From NCBI RefSeq assembly GCF_000024885.1, contig NC_013512.1, positions 1,798,001 through 1,862,000 of the forward strand: 64,000 bases of DNA, in the 5' to 3' direction. Positions within the stretch are counted from its first letter, which is position 1. Each line of letters starts with the position of its first letter. Origin of the DNA: Sulfurospirillum deleyianum DSM 6946 (GTDB taxonomy: Bacteria > Campylobacterota > Campylobacteria > Campylobacterales > Sulfurospirillaceae). Positions 27,498 to 36,910 of this stretch are shown piece by piece. The position numbers and the translations under genes were made by a program. The notes under the pieces were generated by a model. That model searched no databases, was not told where the DNA came from, and saw nothing but the letters and a program-made list of their open reading frames with translations.

Positions 27498-28357
27498 TTC
27501 ACCAAATCCTTGAGGTATTCACCATAACCATTTTTGCTCAGTGGTTTGGCAATTTCTAAGACACGCTCTTTATCAATCCAGCCGTAATTATAAGCAATCT
27601 CTTCTAAACAGGCGATTTTGTAGCCTTGACGTTTCTCAATGGTTTGCACAAACTGCCCTGCATCAAGCAAGCTATCGTGTGTGCCCGTATCGAGCCACGC
27701 AAAACCACGTCCTAAAACTTCTACATGTAAATCACCACGCTTCAAATACGCCTCATTGATGCTGGTAATTTCAAGCTCTCCTCGCTCACTTGGTTTCACA
27801 TTTTTAGCAATTTCAATCACATCGTTATCGTAAAAGTAAAGCCCTGTGACTGCAAAATTCGATTTAGGATGAATCGGTTTTTCTTCGATGCTGATGGCTT
27901 TTTGGTTCTCATCAAATTCCACCACCCCAAAACGATGTGGGTCTTTGACTTGATAGCCAAAAACGACCGCTCCTTTTTCAAGCTTGGCAGAGTGCTGAAG
28001 CAAGGGGGTAAAGCCTTGACCGTAGAAGATATTATCGCCTAAAATCAAACAAATACTATCATCACCGATAAAGTCTTCTCCCAAAAGAAACGCTTGTGCG
28101 AGTCCATCGGGGCTGGGTTGAATTTTGTAAGAGAGTTGCACGCCCCACATGCTGCCATCGCCCAAAAGCTCTTCAAATTTACCAATATCCTGAGGTGTGG
28201 AGATAATGAGTATCTCACGAATCCCCGCTAGCATCAAAACGGAGAGCGGATAATAAATCATGGGTTTATCGTAGATGGGAAGCAGTTGTTTACTGATACT
28301 TTTGGTCACAGGATAGAGCCTTGTACCAGATCCACCTGCTAAGATAATCCCTTTCAT
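27494..28357 (-). CDS. rfbA: Glucose-1-phosphate thymidylyltransferase (copy 2)
   Basis: A 287-residue RmlA with [44 protein letters not shown] and [12 protein letters not shown]. It differs from copy 1 mostly by conservative changes and in base composition. It lies 2 bases from the mutase gene upstream and overlaps rmlB copy 2 downstream. A one-mismatch palindrome (CTACATGTAA, 27721-27730) lies inside. Confidence 0.95.
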   Translation of the reverse strand: MKGIILAGGSGTRLYPVTKSISKQLLPIYDKPMIYYPLSVLMLAGIREILIISTPQDIGKFEELLGDGSMWGVQLSYKIQPSPDGLAQAFLLGEDFIGDDSICLILGDNIFYGQGFTPLLQHSAKLEKGAVVFGYQVKDPHRFGVVEFDENQKAISIEEKPIHPKSNFAVTGLYFYDNDVIEIAKNVKPSERGELEITSINEAYLKRGDLHVEVLGRGFAWLDTGTHDSLLDAGQFVQTIEKRQGYKIACLEEIAYNYGWIDKERVLEIAKPLSKNGYGEYLKDLVK

Positions 28358-28359
28358 GA

Positions 28360-29730
28360 TTAGTGAAGCTCTGCTTTAGCTGTTGCTATAATTTCATTGA
28401 GTTTTCGCTCGTACAACTTTGCGTTTTCTTCATTGGTGGATTCAAAACGGGTGACCAGCACAGGTGTGGTGTTACTCGCCCTCACGAGTCCCCAACCATC
28501 ATTAAAGATAACCCTCACGCCATCGACATCAACGATTTCTTTGATAAGCGGAAAATCTTTTGGAGGGTTTTTCAAAAGTTCTTTGACTTTTTCAACCAAA
28601 GGAAATTTATCGTTTTCATTGGTTTCTACTTTTAATTCTTCAGTCGAATAGACCACAGGAAGTTTTGCGATTTCGCCATCCACATCCAAGCCATTTTTAA
28701 CAAGCTCTATCATACGAAGCGTGGCATAAATGGCATCATCGTAGCCAAAATAACGATCGTTAAAGAAAAGATGACCGCTCACTTCTGCCGCAAAGTCTGC
28801 ATTGGTTTTTGCTATCATCACTTTGAGGTTACTATGCCCCGTTTTGTACATAATCGCCTTGCCTCTAGCGTTAATATCATCGTACATGATTTGAGAGCAC
28901 TTCACTTCACCAATCACCGTTGGATTCTTCATCGCACGAGAAAAGAGAATCGCCATAATGTCGCCTTTGACATTGTTTTTCTTGGTTAAAAAGGCAATTC
29001 TATCCGCATCGCCATCGTAAGCGAATCCTAGCTCAAAGTCACCCTCTAGCTCGTTTTTAATGTCCCTCAGGTTTTTCTCCACCGTTGGGTCGGGATGGTG
29101 ATTGGGGAACGTACCATCTGGGTCTACAAATAAACCTTTACATGTAAAGTTCAGTGCTTTAAAAATATCTTGCACCACAACCCCTGCTACACCGTTGCCA
29201 CAGTCATACACAAACGGTTTCTCAAAGCCCTTTAAATGGTCAAACTCTTTAATCATATAAGCGATGTAACGCTCTTTGGCGTCAATAGCAATCGAGCTAA
29301 AATCATCCTCAACGTCCACGTCGTAATTTTGCATAATCTCACGACCCAAAGCATAAATATCTTCGCCAAAAAAAGGCTTTTTATCGATGGTAATTTTAAA
29401 GCCGTTGTATTCGCTGGGATTGTGTGAACCTGTAATCATAATAGAAGCATTAGGGGTGATACCATCGAAACTTTGAAAGTTACTAAAGTAGTTCACAGGC
29501 GTTGCCACTAAGCCCATATTGAGGACTTTACACCCTGCTTTATTTAAGCCACTGGTGAGGTATTCACATAAAATGGGGGAGTGAGAACGTGCGTCATAGC
29601 CAATGGAGACCACTTTGCCCACCTCCAAAATGCGCTTTCCTAAAAAATAGCCAATCAACTTGACCATCTGCTCATTAAGCTCTTTTTCGTAAATACCCCG
29701 AATGTCATACTCTCTAAAAATCGTTTTCAA
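28360..29730 (-). CDS. manB: Phosphomannomutase / phosphoglucomutase
   Basis: A 456-residue alpha-D-phosphohexomutase of the AlgC type. [15 protein letters not shown] is the N-terminus, [15 protein letters not shown] carries the catalytic Ser, [13 protein letters not shown] binds the metal, EVSGHLFF is the sugar-binding loop and [15 protein letters not shown] contacts phosphate. It interconverts hexose 6- and 1-phosphates, feeding ManC with Man-1-P and RmlA and UDP-glucose synthesis with Glc-1-P. It overlaps the exonuclease gene by 4 bases. A palindrome copy (29138-29147) encodes FTCK. Confidence 0.92.
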   Translation of the reverse strand: MKTIFREYDIRGIYEKELNEQMVKLIGYFLGKRILEVGKVVSIGYDARSHSPILCEYLTSGLNKAGCKVLNMGLVATPVNYFSNFQSFDGITPNASIMITGSHNPSEYNGFKITIDKKPFFGEDIYALGREIMQNYDVDVEDDFSSIAIDAKERYIAYMIKEFDHLKGFEKPFVYDCGNGVAGVVVQDIFKALNFTCKGLFVDPDGTFPNHHPDPTVEKNLRDIKNELEGDFELGFAYDGDADRIAFLTKKNNVKGDIMAILFSRAMKNPTVIGEVKCSQIMYDDINARGKAIMYKTGHSNLKVMIAKTNADFAAEVSGHLFFNDRYFGYDDAIYATLRMIELVKNGLDVDGEIAKLPVVYSTEELKVETNENDKFPLVEKVKELLKNPPKDFPLIKEIVDVDGVRVIFNDGWGLVRASNTTPVLVTRFESTNEENAKLYERKLNEIIATAKAELH

Positions 29731-30515
29731 TGGTTCTCCTTGTATAATTCATCTTCGATGGCTATGCCAAACACGTCTGTGTAGGATTTGTCATGCTTCA
29801 AATTTTCCTGCATTGTAACCAAAGCTCGCTGATAATCCTCTATAATGAGGTTACCTTTGAGCAGTTCGTATTTCAAAAAAAGCCAGTAGGTATTGAGCAC
29901 ATCGCTCTCACAATACTCTTTGATTTTCTCAAGCTCACCTGCGTAAAAAAGTTCCATCACCTGATCACCATGGACATCATATTTTCCAGGAAGTCCCACC
30001 ATCGCACAGACATGGTCTAACTTTAAGCCACGCACCGCACCAAATTCACACAAATGATCCATCACATCCACATGAAAACGATCTGAATAGCGTGAGCGGT
30101 AATTTTCCCATTTATTTTTACTCAGCTCCTTGTTTTCCACTTCAAAATAGGCGTTACATGTAAGGTTGTATTGCATCGCTCGAAGCATCAAAAGTGGCAT
30201 ATCAAAACTGCGCCCGTTAAAGCTCACCAGCTTTGGGTTGTGTTTGTTGATAAAGCCTAAAAAGTTCTTCACCATCTCAAACTCATTACGTCCCTCAATG
30301 CTACTCACCTTACGAAAGATGCCAAAATCATCCGCAATGACCGCCGAAATCGCCACGACTTTATGAAAAGGCAGAGGTAAAAATCCACTTCCACTCTTCT
30401 CCTCTTGCTCCTTAATAGCAAAGCGTGAAACCTCCTCATCACTCCCCTCATGCCCCAAAATCTTACGAATCAGCTCGCAATCAGGGATGGTTTCGATGTC
30501 AAATACACAAATCAT
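29727..30515 (-). CDS. Predicted 3'-5' exonuclease, PolB-like DEDD family
   Basis: The start is placed at ATG 30515 (AAGG upstream, protein beginning MICVFDIETIPD); a longer frame to 30554 lacks support. The 262 residues carry the DEDD exonuclease motifs: FDIETIPD (Exo I), SFNGRSFDMPLL (Exo II) and YCESDVLNTYWLF (Exo III). Family members (DNA polymerase B exonuclease-like) are found in many bacteria, with poorly known roles. It appears to be the first gene of the minus-strand operon, and a divergent LPS kinase gene starts 70 bases away. Confidence 0.85.
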   Translation of the reverse strand: MICVFDIETIPDCELIRKILGHEGSDEEVSRFAIKEQEEKSGSGFLPLPFHKVVAISAVIADDFGIFRKVSSIEGRNEFEMVKNFLGFINKHNPKLVSFNGRSFDMPLLMLRAMQYNLTCNAYFEVENKELSKNKWENYRSRYSDRFHVDVMDHLCEFGAVRGLKLDHVCAMVGLPGKYDVHGDQVMELFYAGELEKIKEYCESDVLNTYWLFLKYELLKGNLIIEDYQRALVTMQENLKHDKSYTDVFGIAIEDELYKENH

Positions 30516-30585
30516 AAAGTACCTTTTTAGATTTTTTAAAGTAAAATGAAGCAATTATATAGAAATTTTACACGGAACACATTGA

Positions 30586-31344
30586 ATGCACACCCACCAC
30601 TATGCTCTCTCACCACACTTTCAAAAATGCGATGCTTTCTTACAAACCATCAAAACGCATTTTAATGCAAGCTCTGAGAGTATTCATCGTGCTAGAAATG
30701 AATTAAAAATCTTACATGTAAACGACATGGAAGAAGCATTGGTGGTCAAATCCTTTAAAGTTCCCCGTGGCATTCAAAAATACTTTTACAGTTTTCTACG
30801 CCCTAGCAAAGCCAAAACCTCTTACACCCATGCCTGCATTCTTCAAGAAAAAGGCATTGAAACGCCTTCCCCTGTGGGCTACATTGAGTTTTTTGAAAAA
30901 GGGATTTTAAAAGAGAGCTTTTATGTCAGTGTGAAATGGCCGTATGACTTTACCATTCGAGAACCCCTTTTAAACAAAACCTTTCCCCTGCGTGAAGCTA
31001 TTTTTAAGGCCTTTGCCCAGTTTGTCTATGCCTTACATGAGGCGCACATCACCCACAAAGACCTCTCCCCTGGCAATGTGTTGATTCAAAAAGAGGGATT
31101 AAAGTGCTGTGTGGTGGACATTAATCGTATGAGCTTTAAACCCCTAAGTTTCAAACAAAGAGCACACAATTTTGCCAAACTTTGGGCAAGCGATGAAGAT
31201 TTAACCTTGATGCTTAGCCACTATGCCTCACTCGCACATCTTGATGTGGATGCCTTCATCCAAGAGGGACTTAAAGCCTCACGCTCACACAAAGCCAAAA
31301 TTAACTTCAAAAAACGTCTGCGAGGGGTGAACGTTGTTGATTAA
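30586..31344 (+). CDS. LPS-core kinase-like protein (Kdo/WaaP family)
   Basis: A 252-residue small kinase-like fold. VVKSFKVPRGIQKYFY holds the probable ATP-contacting Lys, HKDLSPGNVLI (about 160-170) is the catalytic-loop equivalent of HRD, and VVDINRMSF matches DFG. Similar proteins phosphorylate heptose or Kdo in LPS inner core. It is the first gene of a plus-strand LPS operon. A palindrome copy (30712-30721) encodes LHVN. The exact acceptor is unknown. Confidence 0.8.
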   Translation: MHTHHYALSPHFQKCDAFLQTIKTHFNASSESIHRARNELKILHVNDMEEALVVKSFKVPRGIQKYFYSFLRPSKAKTSYTHACILQEKGIETPSPVGYIEFFEKGILKESFYVSVKWPYDFTIREPLLNKTFPLREAIFKAFAQFVYALHEAHITHKDLSPGNVLIQKEGLKCCVVDINRMSFKPLSFKQRAHNFAKLWASDEDLTLMLSHYASLAHLDVDAFIQEGLKASRSHKAKINFKKRLRGVNVVD

Positions 31345-32056
31345 CATTATGTACCATCACGCCAATAAAGAGGTTTTTAGCAATAGCGTAGAAATGCTTG
31401 AAGCGCATTTTGCTTACATTAAAGCGCATTTTACCTGCGTACTTCCAGGGGAGAATATCACGCAAACTTCAGTTTGTCTTACCTTTGATGATGGCTATTG
31501 TGATTTTTATTTTTTAGTCTATCCGCTCTTAAAAAAGTACCAACTCAAAGCGCTTTTAGCCTTCTCTAGTGCGTATCTCATTCCAAACAGTTCTCTTTTA
31601 GCAGAAGAGCGCATGGCATTTTCTCACCAAGAAGCCCACGCAAACTATAAAAAAGGGACATTTTGCACCATAGAAGAGATGAAAGAGATGATAGCCTCAG
31701 GGCACGTCATGGTAGCCTCTCATGCCCATTCGCATACCAATCTTTGCCTACCCAACACGGATATGGAGCTTGAAATTAAAACCTCTAAAAAACTCCTAGA
31801 AGAAGCCTTAGGCGTTGAAGTATCGAGTTTTGTTTTTCCTTTTGGTAAATACAATGCTGCCATTTTAGAGGAGACGCAAAAGCATTATCGCTTTATTTTT
31901 CGCATTGGTAACGCTTTGCAGAGCGATTTTTCAGGCATTCGAGGACTCAATTATCGCATCAACGGCGATGGCATGCAAACACCGCATGCGCTCTTTTGCC
32001 TTAAAAATCTCACGCTCTTTTGGCTCAAAGGCTTTTTCAAAAAGGTACTCGGATGA
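31334..32056 (+). CDS. Polysaccharide deacetylase (CE4 family)
   Basis: A 240-residue CE4 protein. LTFDDGYCDF holds the metal-binding and base Asp pair, SHAHSHTNL gives the two metal His residues, and FVFPFGKYNAA is a later motif. A TTG at 31334 (or 31337) allows overlap with the previous gene; ATG 31349 is possible. It could remove an acetyl group from LPS core or a lipid-linked sugar, since it is tightly placed among LPS core genes. Substrate is inferred from context only. Confidence 0.83.
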   Translation: MLINIMYHHANKEVFSNSVEMLEAHFAYIKAHFTCVLPGENITQTSVCLTFDDGYCDFYFLVYPLLKKYQLKALLAFSSAYLIPNSSLLAEERMAFSHQEAHANYKKGTFCTIEEMKEMIASGHVMVASHAHSHTNLCLPNTDMELEIKTSKKLLEEALGVEVSSFVFPFGKYNAAILEETQKHYRFIFRIGNALQSDFSGIRGLNYRINGDGMQTPHALFCLKNLTLFWLKGFFKKVLG

Positions 32057-32811
32057 ATCACATTTCCATTGTTATGATTGTTAAAAACGGTGCAAAAACG
32101 ATTGAGCGCTCCCTTCAAAGCCTGCATGCTTTTGATGATGTCATCGTGTACGATAATGGCTCAAGCGATACAAGCAAAGAGATTGCCAAACCCTTTGGCA
32201 ATGTGAGACTCATTGAGGGTGAGTTTAAAGGCTTTGGAGCTACAAAAAATCAAGCCGCTTCCTTTGCCAAACACGATTGGGTGCTGATTTTGGATGCTGA
32301 TGAAGTGATTGACGCTTCTTTGTCGCAAGCACTCTTAAGCACACCCCTCGAAGATAAAACGGTTTATTCGCTTAACTTTTTAGCCTTTTACAAAGAATTC
32401 CCCATTTATCACTGTGGCTGGAACAATCAAAAAATTAAACGCCTCTACAACAAAACCATCACCCGTTTTAACGACAACTATGTGCATGAAAATATCATCG
32501 ATGAGGGTTTACATGTAAAGAGTTTTGAGGGAGGAAACATTGAGCATTACAGCTACCTTAGCATTAGCGATTTTATCATCAAAGCCGATCGTTACTCTAG
32601 CCTTTTTGCCAATGATTTTGTGGGCAAAAAATCCTCCTCTCCCGCCAAAGCTTTTTTCAATGGCCTCTACTCCTTTTTGAGAACCTACATCCTCAAACGT
32701 GGCTTTTTAGATGGTTATCCAGGACTTATCATCTCCTTTTCGCACATGGTGACCAACTTTTACAAGTACATGAAACTCTACGAAGCCAACCGTGAAAGAG
32801 ACGCACAGTGA
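32053..32811 (+). CDS. GT2 glycosyltransferase, WaaE/LgtF-like LPS core transferase
   Basis: The start at ATG 32053 gives an ATGA overlap with the deacetylase gene; a longer frame (32020) is not needed. The 252 residues read ISIVMIVKNGAKTIERSLQS, DDVIVYDNGSSD and VLILDADEVID (the DxD site near 88), typical of the WaaE/KdtX/LgtF group that adds glucose to heptose I. A YVHENIIDEG segment lies in the C-terminal half. A palindrome copy (32509-32518) encodes LHVK. Confidence 0.87.
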   Translation: MNHISIVMIVKNGAKTIERSLQSLHAFDDVIVYDNGSSDTSKEIAKPFGNVRLIEGEFKGFGATKNQAASFAKHDWVLILDADEVIDASLSQALLSTPLEDKTVYSLNFLAFYKEFPIYHCGWNNQKIKRLYNKTITRFNDNYVHENIIDEGLHVKSFEGGNIEHYSYLSISDFIIKADRYSSLFANDFVGKKSSSPAKAFFNGLYSFLRTYILKRGFLDGYPGLIISFSHMVTNFYKYMKLYEANRERDAQ

Positions 32812-33851
32812 AACCCCCGTTTTTTTGGGATGGCTACTCTGATCAGCCTCATGTTTTAAAGGATAAAGCCTATAAAAAGCGTATGCGGGCGTTACAGTGG
32901 AAGGAGTACCTCAAAACCTTTTTCACCGCTCTTTTTATACTGCCAGTAGCGTTTTTACACATGAAATTTCGCACACAAAAAGTAGCCAAAGCGTTTGATC
33001 TTGGTCTTTGTGTCAATTTAGACAAGGGTGAAGAGCAAATCGCTCTCGTGGAGGAGTTGGGAGTCAAGCATCTGCTCTGTCGTTTTCCACTTTGGGAGAT
33101 GCAAAACATTGAAGCGTATGTGGCTTTTTTAAAGCGTTTTGGTGAGGATAAACACTGTGTGCTCTGCATCATGCAAGATAGAGAGCATATCGAAGATTTG
33201 GAACTTAGCGCTTTACATGTAAAAAGAGTTTTTGAGCTTTTTTCTCCTTTGGTGAGTGAATTTCAAATTGGCAATGCGATTAATCGTGCCAAATGGGGCT
33301 TTTTTAGCGTGGGAGAGTATTTGCGTTTTTATGCCTGCATACAAGCCCTTCGAGACAAAGAGTTTCCCAAACTATCTCTCTTAGGTCCTTCCATCATCGA
33401 CTTTGAGTACCACTACACGGCTCGTGCCCTTTTTAATGGCTTTAATGTGCGTTTTGATAAACACACTTCACTTTTGTATGTGGACAGAAGGGGTGCACCT
33501 AGCAACACCCAGCTAGGCTTTAACACTTTAGATAAAATCAACCTGCTCTCCTCTTTGTGTGCGCTGAGCTCTAAAAGTAGCGATGATATTTACATTACCG
33601 AAGTGAACTGGCCACTTTCCAACACTGCTCCGTATGCGCCAACCAGCGAAAAAGAGTGCGTGAGTGAAAGCGACTACGCCACGTTTTTAAAAGCCTACAT
33701 CCGTACCGCCAAAGAGAGTGGTAAGGTGCGTAAACTCTTTTGGCACCAACTGATTGCCCCTGGATACGGACTGGTCGATAACCGTGAGGGCATTCGAAAA
33801 AGGGAAGGCTTTTATGCCTTTAAAGAGGTCTTGCATGAAACTATTCATTGA
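32808..33851 (+). CDS. Membrane-anchored glycosidase-like (TIM-barrel) protein, function unknown
   Basis: GTG start overlapping the previous stop by 4 bases; 347 residues. One membrane segment (about 36-52) follows a basic N-terminus. The rest resembles clan-A glycosidases: FQIGNAIN (153-159) sits where these have GNE with the acid/base Glu, and IYITEVNWP (261-269) matches the nucleophile strand with Glu265. The first Glu is absent (Ala157), so it may be non-hydrolytic. It lies between an LPS GT2 and waaF, overlapping both, so a role in LPS assembly is likely. No specific family is recognised. Confidence 0.6.
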   Translation: MKPPFFWDGYSDQPHVLKDKAYKKRMRALQWKEYLKTFFTALFILPVAFLHMKFRTQKVAKAFDLGLCVNLDKGEEQIALVEELGVKHLLCRFPLWEMQNIEAYVAFLKRFGEDKHCVLCIMQDREHIEDLELSALHVKRVFELFSPLVSEFQIGNAINRAKWGFFSVGEYLRFYACIQALRDKEFPKLSLLGPSIIDFEYHYTARALFNGFNVRFDKHTSLLYVDRRGAPSNTQLGFNTLDKINLLSSLCALSSKSSDDIYITEVNWPLSNTAPYAPTSEKECVSESDYATFLKAYIRTAKESGKVRKLFWHQLIAPGYGLVDNREGIRKREGFYAFKEVLHETIH

Positions 33852-34761
33852 AACGCCTGTATGGCTAGGCGATGCCATTATGGCAAGTGTAGCGATTAAA
33901 AATATTATTGAGCATTTTAAGGGAGCGGAGATTATTCTCTTTGGCTCCTTTGCGGCAATGGAAGTCTACAAAGCTTATGAGGGTGTAAGCTATGTCATTG
34001 TGGATGAGAGTAAAAAAAGTGCTAACCGTTGGGCATGGCTCTACAAAATGAGCAAAGAGGTTGGCAAATGCGACATCGCCCTCTCTTTTCGTAGACAATG
34101 GAGCACAAAATTTTTACTGCTGTGCCTGAGTGCCACACAGAAAATGCATTACAAACGGCTCTCAAAAGAGTCCATCCATCAAGTCAAACGCTACAACGAT
34201 TTTGCCTCACATGCTTTACATGTAAACTTTCCGTTGGGCGATTTGTATCTGCCTTTTAAAGCGCATCGCTACGAAAAACAAACCCTAGGACTGAACCCTG
34301 GCGCAACCTATGGCAGTGCGAAACGCTGGTATCCTGAGGAGTTTGCCAAAGTGGCGATTGCCTTGCATGAACGCTATAACATTGTCATCTTTGGAGGGCC
34401 TAGCGAAGTTGAAATCGCCCACGAAATTGAAAATCTCATACGAGCACAGGGCATTGAAAATGTTGAAAATCTTGCAGGAAAAACCTCCATTAAAAGCTTG
34501 TGTGAGCACATCGGAGGAGTGGATCTTTTTATCACCAACGATAGCGGGCCTTTGCACATCGCAGCAGCCTACAAAGTCAAAACCATTGCCATTTTTGGAC
34601 CAACCATTTGCACCGAAACACATGGCTGGAACAACCCGTATGAAACCATTGTAAAATTAAATCTCTCTTGTCAGCCCTGCATGAAACGCACCTGCCCTTT
34701 GGGTCACCATGCGTGCATGAAGGGCATTGATGCGGGGATGGTTTTATCTCATATTATCTAA
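33835..34761 (+). CDS. waaF: ADP-heptose:LPS heptosyltransferase II
   Basis: Start at ATG 33835 (MKLFIETPVWLGDAIMA), 17 bases inside the previous gene; the longer frame from 33754 is rejected because it is unrelated to the family. The 308 residues show GLNPGATYGSAKRWYPEEFAKV, ITNDSGPLHIAAA and IFGPT, the GT9 donor-binding motifs, and a Cys-rich tail (CQPCMKRTCPLGHHAC) typical of WaaF. It adds heptose II to the LPS inner core. A palindrome copy (34216-34225) encodes LHVN. Confidence 0.9.
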   Translation: MKLFIETPVWLGDAIMASVAIKNIIEHFKGAEIILFGSFAAMEVYKAYEGVSYVIVDESKKSANRWAWLYKMSKEVGKCDIALSFRRQWSTKFLLLCLSATQKMHYKRLSKESIHQVKRYNDFASHALHVNFPLGDLYLPFKAHRYEKQTLGLNPGATYGSAKRWYPEEFAKVAIALHERYNIVIFGGPSEVEIAHEIENLIRAQGIENVENLAGKTSIKSLCEHIGGVDLFITNDSGPLHIAAAYKVKTIAIFGPTICTETHGWNNPYETIVKLNLSCQPCMKRTCPLGHHACMKGIDAGMVLSHII

Positions 34762-34781
34762 ATTTTAAAGGTAACAACACC

Positions 34782-35861
34782 ATGAATATTCTCATCCTTA
34801 CTGCGTCTAATGATTCTTTCAATAGCGTAAGACCTGAATTAGAAATTTTTGTCTCTCTCGCAAAAGCAGGGCACAATGTCACCATTATGACGCAAGAAAA
34901 TACACCTTATACTGAAAGATTAAAATCTCATGGTATTGAACTTTTTCATACAGAATATCAACGAAAAATCAGTCTAAAAACGATCTTATTGATAAGAAAA
35001 ATTATTCGCGAAAAGTCTATTTCAATCGTGTATGCTACCAATTCAAAAGCGATTTCAAATGCCATTTTTGCGACACTCGCATTACCTGTAAAATTAATTG
35101 TCTATCGAGGCACAACGGGAGGACTCTACAGACATGACATAAGTTCTTATCTCAATGCGCTCAATCCTAGGGTTGATGGCATCGTGTGTGTTTCCAAATC
35201 AGTTGAAAACCATGTAAGAAAACAGTTAAAAAGAACGAAAAAAAGAGTTGTCACCATATACAAAGGACACGATACCGCATGGTATAACGAAACGCCTGCT
35301 AATCTTGAAATCTTTGGAACACATCCAACGAATTTCAATGTAGCTTTCGTCGCAAATGTTCGAGAACACAAGGGACTCATTTATCTTTTAGAAGCGGCGC
35401 ATCACCTCGCAGATATACCAAACTTGCACATCCTCCTAATAGGAAATCATATTGATCAACCACACTATTTAGAAGTGATTGAAAAAAGTGGAATGAAAGA
35501 GAGAATTCACCTTACAGGACATCGCAAAGACGTTCCTCAGATTATTGCGTCATGCGATGTTCTTATACATGCATCTACCCGTAAAGAGGGTTTGCCTCGA
35601 GTCATTCTTGAATCTCTTGCAAGCGGTACTCCCGTCATTGCCTCAGCCAATGAAAGCTCACTTGAAATCATTCAAGACCATGTCAATGGACTTATCGTTC
35701 CCATTAAAGACGCTTTATCGATAGCCCAAAAAATTCGCTCTTTGTATGAGTCACCCACTTTGCTTAACGAACTAAAAGCTAACGTGAAAAAAACGATTGA
35801 TAACGAGTTTTCCCACACAAAAACAGTTTCTAACTATCTTCAATTTTTTGAATCACTATAA
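34782..35861 (+). CDS. GT4 family glycosyltransferase
   Basis: A 359-residue GT-B enzyme with AAAGGTAAC upstream of ATG 34782. FVANVREHKGLIYLLEAA is the donor-domain start, HASTRKEGLPRVILESLASGTPVIA carries the ExxxxxxxE-type donor-binding Glu pair, and the C-terminus ends with a helix crossing back. It is the last gene of the plus-strand LPS operon, 20 bases after waaF, and probably adds an outer-core sugar. Sugar specificity is unknown. Confidence 0.87.
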   Translation: MNILILTASNDSFNSVRPELEIFVSLAKAGHNVTIMTQENTPYTERLKSHGIELFHTEYQRKISLKTILLIRKIIREKSISIVYATNSKAISNAIFATLALPVKLIVYRGTTGGLYRHDISSYLNALNPRVDGIVCVSKSVENHVRKQLKRTKKRVVTIYKGHDTAWYNETPANLEIFGTHPTNFNVAFVANVREHKGLIYLLEAAHHLADIPNLHILLIGNHIDQPHYLEVIEKSGMKERIHLTGHRKDVPQIIASCDVLIHASTRKEGLPRVILESLASGTPVIASANESSLEIIQDHVNGLIVPIKDALSIAQKIRSLYESPTLLNELKANVKKTIDNEFSHTKTVSNYLQFFESL

Positions 35862-35879
35862 AAAAACTTCAAACATCCA

Positions 35880-35936
35880 TTACATGTAACAAGAAAAACA
35901 GATAAATACATTGTTTATCTGCTTTCTTACATGTAA
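35880..35936. terminator. Convergent-gene hairpin flanked by two TTACATGTAA copies
   Basis: Between two convergent genes, CAGATAAA (35899-35906) pairs with TTTATCTG (35914-35921) around a seven-base loop, with further imperfect pairing outward. TTACATGTAA stands at both ends (35880-35889 and 35927-35936), so the whole forms a long imperfect inverted repeat. A bidirectional terminator role is inferred from position. Confidence 0.6.
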
Positions 35937-35941
35937 GCATT

Positions 35942-36700
35942 TTAGAGCGTTTTTTTACTCCAAAAAGCAAACACTTTTTTCCAAAAAGACGTGTATTTTT
36001 CTCCAAAATAATGTCTTAAAAAAAGTTCTATTTCTTCTTCACTCACATTAAGCCTTCGAATACAATGCATATCAAAAAAAGTTTTTGTCAGAAAAGAAAT
36101 TCTACTTAAACCTGCATAATGTACTTTATCCGTATCAATCATATAGAGTTTTTGTACCCCATTGTCTTCTTGCACTAAAAAATTGTGTAACACAATATCT
36201 GTATGACGAATATTGGCATCGTGCATTTTTTTGGTATAGTGCGCCATCAAAGCAAAAAATGTTTCAAAACGACTATCCAAATCTTTATACAATACATGAA
36301 GCGCTTGCGCATCTTCTATCATTTCAAAAATGACCACACTTTTTTTCTTCCATGGCACTAATCCCATAGAAAAATACCCAATCGGTTTAGCCGTTGGGAT
36401 TCCTTTTCGATAGAGCATTACGGAGCCTTCAAAACAGCGCTTTGCTCCTGAAGAGAAAATATCTTTTAATCCAAGTTCGACTCTTCTTGCCCATCTTGTA
36501 TGATGAGATGTGTCAAAGATTTTGACAAAATAACGCTTAGAATGATGAGAAACAATAAAAAGTTGATGATCTGTTCGCCCTGTCTCAATAGTTTTTTCTG
36601 CTACGTGCGCTAAAGTATCATTGGAAACAGATTCGAAGATATAGTCCAAAAGGGTATGTTCTTCATAGCTAATATGCTCAAAAGGGATAGGTTTATTCAC
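35942..36700 (-). CDS. LPS-core kinase-like protein (second copy type)
   Basis: GTG start at 36700; 252 residues. RYFVKIFDTS carries the probable ATP-binding Lys, IRHTDIVLHNFLV corresponds to the catalytic loop with Asp and Asn, and MIDTDKVHYAG to the metal-binding Asp. This resembles the InaA/WaaP/Kdo kinase superfamily. It is distinct in sequence from the kinase at 30586-31344. It is the last gene of the minus-strand LPS run, separated from waaC by 210 bases of hairpin-rich sequence. The acceptor is unknown. Confidence 0.75.
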   Translation of the reverse strand: MNKPIPFEHISYEEHTLLDYIFESVSNDTLAHVAEKTIETGRTDHQLFIVSHHSKRYFVKIFDTSHHTRWARRVELGLKDIFSSGAKRCFEGSVMLYRKGIPTAKPIGYFSMGLVPWKKKSVVIFEMIEDAQALHVLYKDLDSRFETFFALMAHYTKKMHDANIRHTDIVLHNFLVQEDNGVQKLYMIDTDKVHYAGLSRISFLTKTFFDMHCIRRLNVSEEEIELFLRHYFGEKYTSFWKKVFAFWSKKTL

Positions 36701-36723
36701 GTTTACTCTTCTACATTTTTATT

Positions 36724-36858
36724 AGAGTTCTTGCAGAACTCTTGACACGCCTTTAAAGCAAAGCTCTAAAGGTTACGTTAACACTGAGTTTTCTTTGGCC
36801 AAAAGCCCACGCACCCTTGGTGCTTTTCTCCTTCTTGCAAAATGATTTTTGCAAGAAG
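36724..36858. repeat. Cluster of three hairpins in the waaC-kinase gap
   Basis: The 210-base gap (36701-36910) contains three inverted repeats: AGAGTTC/GAACTCT (36724-36742), GCACC/GGTGC near 36811-36823 flanked by AAAAGC and GCTTTT, and a perfect 12-base stem CTTCTTGCAAAA/TTTTGCAAGAAG with a four-base loop (36831-36858). One could terminate waaC transcription. Three together may be a structured leader of the kinase gene or a degenerate repeat element. No coding frame is supported. Confidence 0.6.
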
Positions 36859-36910
36859 TCTCATAAATTTTTTGATGATATTTATATCTTTGATAAGAAA
36901 TCCTAAACAT

